Of a DNA stretch of 8,503 nucleotides, positions 6,745 through 8,503 are shown in pieces (within the stretch, counting starts at the first letter, position 1; each line of letters starts with the position of its first letter). The stretch is from Deltaproteobacteria bacterium (GTDB lineage: Bacteria > Desulfobacterota_B > Binatia > UBA9968): positions 1 to 8,503 of the forward strand of contig JAPUHZ010000268.1 in NCBI GenBank assembly GCA_027297485.1. The letters are read 5' to 3'. The notes under the pieces are model-generated. The model saw nothing but the letters and a program-made list of their open reading frames with translations, did not search any database and was not told the DNA's origin. The position numbers and the translations under genes are program-made.

Positions 6745-7821
6745 TTAACGGAATCCCTGCACACCCCGCCCACCAAACCTCCAGGCGAAGGACGATGCAC
6801 GGGAAGTAAAACCCACAGCTCCCAGAAGAGTCGAGAGCACTATTTTACCAGTACTGGGTGGAACGACGATCACATCATTCTCGGCGATCCGAATGTCCTC
6901 TGCTTCCATCGCCCGTATGTTTGCCAAGTCATACTTGAGGCTTTGTACGTTTCCTTTTGCATCACGTCGAAAGACCGTGATATTACTTGATTCAGCGTAA
7001 GTGTCTAATCCCCCAGCCAAGGCCAGAGCTTGAGTCAACGTATATGGCCGTAGGAGCAGATAGGCATTTGGCCTTTGGACGTATCCGTCAATGAAAAATG
7101 TGCCAGCAAAGGGAACGTTGATAAAGTCACCCGAGCGAACGACCAGGTTAAATTGTCCACCTTTGTCATTGGCAAGGTCGTGGAGATTGATCACGTACGA
7201 ATCCTTCCCAGTGGGTTCCTGGCGTGAGAGATGGACATACAGACCAGCCTCTTTTGTCAACCCTCCGGCCATAGCCAGGAGGTGTCGGAGTCTTCTGGGA
7301 CCAGTGATTGCAAAGACTCCTGGGTTCCTGACAGCTCCTAATATGGAAACTGAATGACTACGGCCTTCCGCGACCATCACCCCCACATCCGGCTTATGCA
7401 TAAATTCCCCATACCCGTTTCGTAAGGTCTCTTCCATCTGAGCACGAGTCAGTCCGCGCACCCTTACACGGCCCAGCAAGGGAAGGGTGATAAAACCTGT
7501 CTGGCTGACCCGTACTCTGACTTTACTCGGTAGCCCATCTCCTGGATCTATATTGAAAAGAGTGATCTCGAGGAGGTCCTCTGGCCCGATTTCATAATCC
7601 CGGGGTGTCAGAGCTTGGGGACTTAAAGGAAGAGCGAGGCTTCGGTTAAAATCTGCCGCCGGGGAGGTAACGAAACGGTGGCTATCTGCTAGTTCCAGCG
7701 GCTGTTTCCGGCTCGCGCCTCCACAACCGCTAAGCATGAAGAAAAAAGATCCGATGAGCCATGACAAGAGGAGTCGTTTGAGCATATGTCCTCTGGCTTG
7801 ATAGATGAATTTTTTCAGCAT
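6745..7821 (-). CDS. Wza-type outer-membrane polysaccharide export lipoprotein (PES + SLBB domains)
   Basis: Forms the outer-membrane channel through which the polymer leaves, probably contacting the Wzc-type protein encoded next. Seen in 358 residues (numbering from the chosen start): a lipoprotein signal with hydrophobic core about 17-30 and lipobox LSGC with lipidated Cys33; the polysaccharide export domain beginning at PRDYEIGPEDLLEITLF (about 73-89) and running to about 152; a first SLBB-like region with VSILGAVRNPGVFAI (157-171) and LLAMAGGLTKEAG (181-193); a second with VPFAGTFFIDGYVQRPNAYLLL (around 235-256) and ALALAGGLDTY (264-274); and a C-terminal segment GKIVLSTLLGAVGF (325-338) that may be the membrane-spanning helix of the Wza barrel. 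The start at 7821 is chosen for GGAGGAG 4 nt upstream. A start at 7785 would give a shorter, more canonical signal peptide with Cys21; 7848 is also open but lacks a good site. Confidence 0.93.
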   Translation of the reverse strand: MLKKFIYQARGHMLKRLLLSWLIGSFFFMLSGCGGASRKQPLELADSHRFVTSPAADFNRSLALPLSPQALTPRDYEIGPEDLLEITLFNIDPGDGLPSKVRVRVSQTGFITLPLLGRVRVRGLTRAQMEETLRNGYGEFMHKPDVGVMVAEGRSHSVSILGAVRNPGVFAITGPRRLRHLLAMAGGLTKEAGLYVHLSRQEPTGKDSYVINLHDLANDKGGQFNLVVRSGDFINVPFAGTFFIDGYVQRPNAYLLLRPYTLTQALALAGGLDTYAESSNITVFRRDAKGNVQSLKYDLANIRAMEAEDIRIAENDVIVVPPSTGKIVLSTLLGAVGFTSRASSFAWRFGGRGVQGFR

Positions 7822-7825
7822 ATAG

Positions 7826-7832
7826 CTCCTCC
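7826..7832 (-). promoter_or_regulatory. Ribosome binding site deciding the exporter start at 7821
   Basis: GGAGGAG sits 4 nt before ATG at 7821. A second weaker site, AGAGGA at 7794-7789, precedes the alternative ATG at 7785 by 3 nt, so both starts have support. Confidence 0.75.
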
Positions 7833-7880
7833 ATCTAGGGTCCGCCACCCCATTTGCCTTCAGAGTAAAAGCTACAGATC

Positions 7881-7913
7881 GAATCTCCTAACCGCTTACT
7901 TTTCCGGAGATTC
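7881..7913. repeat. 8-bp inverted repeat in the exporter leader, possible operator or hairpin
   Basis: GAATCTCC at 7881-7888 and GGAGATTC at 7906-7913 are perfect inverted copies separated by 17 nt, centred about 75 nt upstream of the exporter start. Half-sites are about 25 nt apart from centre to centre, which is more than two helical turns. It may be an operator for a dimeric regulator or a stem in the mRNA leader. The GGAGA in one arm resembles a ribosome binding site but has no start codon at the right distance. Confidence 0.35.
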
Positions 7914-8017
7914 AACCCTATGTCCGTCGATACCCGGCTATGCAGGTAATACAACCCACCCCGTTCTAATGTACTGTGCTCGCCCCAAAACATTTTTCTC
8001 CAGTACGAAACCTGCGG

Positions 8018-8046
8018 CGCCATCGCTTAGGTTGTTTGCGATGGCG
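8018..8046 (-). terminator. Perfect 9-bp hairpin after the ATPase gene, possible terminator or RNA-processing stem
   Basis: CGCCATCGC at 8018-8026 pairs perfectly with GCGATGGCG at 8038-8046 around an 11-nt loop, starting 14 nt beyond the ATPase stop. The stem is GC-rich, but on the minus strand it is followed by CCGCAGG rather than a T tract, so it is not a standard intrinsic terminator. It could attenuate read-through, protect the 3' end of the ATPase message, or be incidental. Confidence 0.4.
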
Positions 8047-8059
8047 GAGGCTTGTTGAT

Positions 8060-8503
8060 CTAATTGCTCTTGCAATATACTCCCAGTGAGCTCATACACA
8101 ATGCCAACAACGAGACGCTAACCGACTCGATAAGTTCCCCAAGCTTAATCTTTGGGAAGCTCTCGCGAGATTCATCGAGAGCCAAGATTTGATCACGGAC
8201 GATCACAGAGGCCACGGGTCCCATAGCTTCGGTGAGTTCATGAGTCAAGTGATCCAAAAATTGTGGGGGGACTCCGTCTGTTGCTGTTTGTATTGGAGCC
8301 GGGAAGCCCTGAGTCCCGTCCTTCAACCGGAGATCATGGGCAACTTCTTCAATGATACTGGCAGCTACCGATTTTTGCGAAATTCTGTAGGCGATCAGCA
8401 GGGCATTATCGCAGATGATGTTGATTGGCCGGGGGATGCCTTTCGAATAATTGGCGATACGCCGAAGAGCCTCCGGGGTAAAAAGGTTGTCACCTTCATA
8501 GCC
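8060..8503 (-). CDS. ExeA/GspA-like AAA+ ATPase, C-terminal part (N-terminus beyond right edge)
   Basis: The visible 147 residues are open in frame from the right edge to TAG at 8062-8060. Residues 8-62 read FTPEALRRIANYSKGIPR, then PINIICDNALLIAYRIS and IIEEVAHDLRL, the C-terminal helical lid of ExeA-type AAA+ ATPases, with GIPR (22-25) carrying the presumed sensor-2 arginine. Walker A and B would lie outside the window, so ATP binding is inferred from family. After a linker (about 63-80), residues 81-130 include EAMGPVASVIVRDQIL and FPKIKLGELIESVS, which look like the small C-terminal domain found on some AAA ATPases and Ser/Thr kinases (DUF8082-like, from memory). ExeA-like ATPases are common in exosortase-associated polysaccharide loci, often near the co-polymerase. 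Whether this one is a motor for polymer export or regulatory is unknown. Confidence 0.85.
   Translation of the reverse strand, partial: GYEGDNLFTPEALRRIANYSKGIPRPINIICDNALLIAYRISQKSVAASIIEEVAHDLRLKDGTQGFPAPIQTATDGVPPQFLDHLTHELTEAMGPVASVIVRDQILALDESRESFPKIKLGELIESVSVSLLALCMSSLGVYCKSN

Larger units (their letters stand above)
7822..8059. other. Non-coding interval and leader upstream of the exporter gene
   Basis: These 238 bp separate the ATPase stop from the exporter start and are the largest non-coding stretch in the window. They hold a hairpin next to the ATPase end and an inverted repeat nearer the exporter. The strongest promoter-like pair on the minus strand is TTGTAT, 16 nt, TATCGA, matching only three of six bases in each box, so I do not call a promoter. 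No sigma-54 site or recognisable riboswitch core was found. A new transcript starting here is plausible from spacing alone. Confidence 0.6.

Noticed and set aside
7925..7960. Possible sigma-54 promoter in the exporter leader (GG...GC around TGGGTTGTATTACCTGCA).
   Set aside because: The GG and GC are at least one base too far apart and the surrounding consensus bases are absent.
7861..7990. Possible c-di-GMP riboswitch in the leader.
   Set aside because: Some GC-rich fragments are suggestive, but the conserved core of the class I aptamer, including the GCAAAGC-type stretch, is missing.
7835..8023. A 62-codon minus-strand frame in the exporter leader.
   Set aside because: It begins inside the hairpin, lacks a ribosome binding site, resembles nothing I know, and runs into the exporter's own start region.

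Overview
The window is part of a Gram-negative exopolysaccharide or capsule biosynthesis locus. Every convincing gene lies on the minus strand, so it is read from right to left. An outer-membrane lipoprotein exporter with an LSGC lipobox points to a two-membrane bacterium. Base composition is roughly balanced, and I cannot name a phylum with confidence. An ExeA-type ATPase, a Wza-type exporter, a Wzc-type kinase and an AsnB-type amidotransferase together resemble exosortase (XrtA/PEP-CTERM) associated polysaccharide loci. No exosortase, Wzx, Wzy or PEP-CTERM protein is in view, so that link is inference.

Layout in transcription order: (1) 8503-8060, the C-terminal 147 residues of an ExeA/GspA-like AAA+ ATPase. 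(2) 8059-7822, a 238-bp non-coding interval with a 9-bp hairpin just after the ATPase and an 8-bp inverted repeat further into the leader. (3) 7821-6745, a Wza-type polysaccharide export lipoprotein. (4) 6701-4341, a fused Wzz/BY-kinase with a C-terminal tyrosine cluster. (5) A 163-bp gap. (6) 4177-2755, an initiating phosphoglycosyl transferase split into two overlapping frames at an A7 run. (7) 2755-1542, a GT4 glycosyltransferase joined to the previous gene by a TGATG overlap and itself split into two frames. (8) 1533 to the left edge, a class B (Cys2) asparagine-synthetase-like amidotransferase, incomplete.

The working model is as follows. The phosphoglycosyl transferase loads the first sugar phosphate onto undecaprenyl phosphate at the inner membrane. 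The GT4 enzyme extends the glycan, and the amidotransferase amidates a glycan or precursor carboxyl, or simply makes asparagine. The Wzc-type kinase sets chain length and, through phosphorylation cycling, gates export through the Wza-type channel. The ATPase may be a motor or regulatory partner.

The most notable observation is that the two consecutive transferase genes are each interrupted by a single frameshift, while the reading frames of the other four genes are intact over the parts visible. The pair could be indel errors in the assembly, real loss of glycan synthesis, or (for the A7 run) reversible slippage. I did not find a convincing new system; the frameshift pair and the leader upstream of the exporter most deserve checking.
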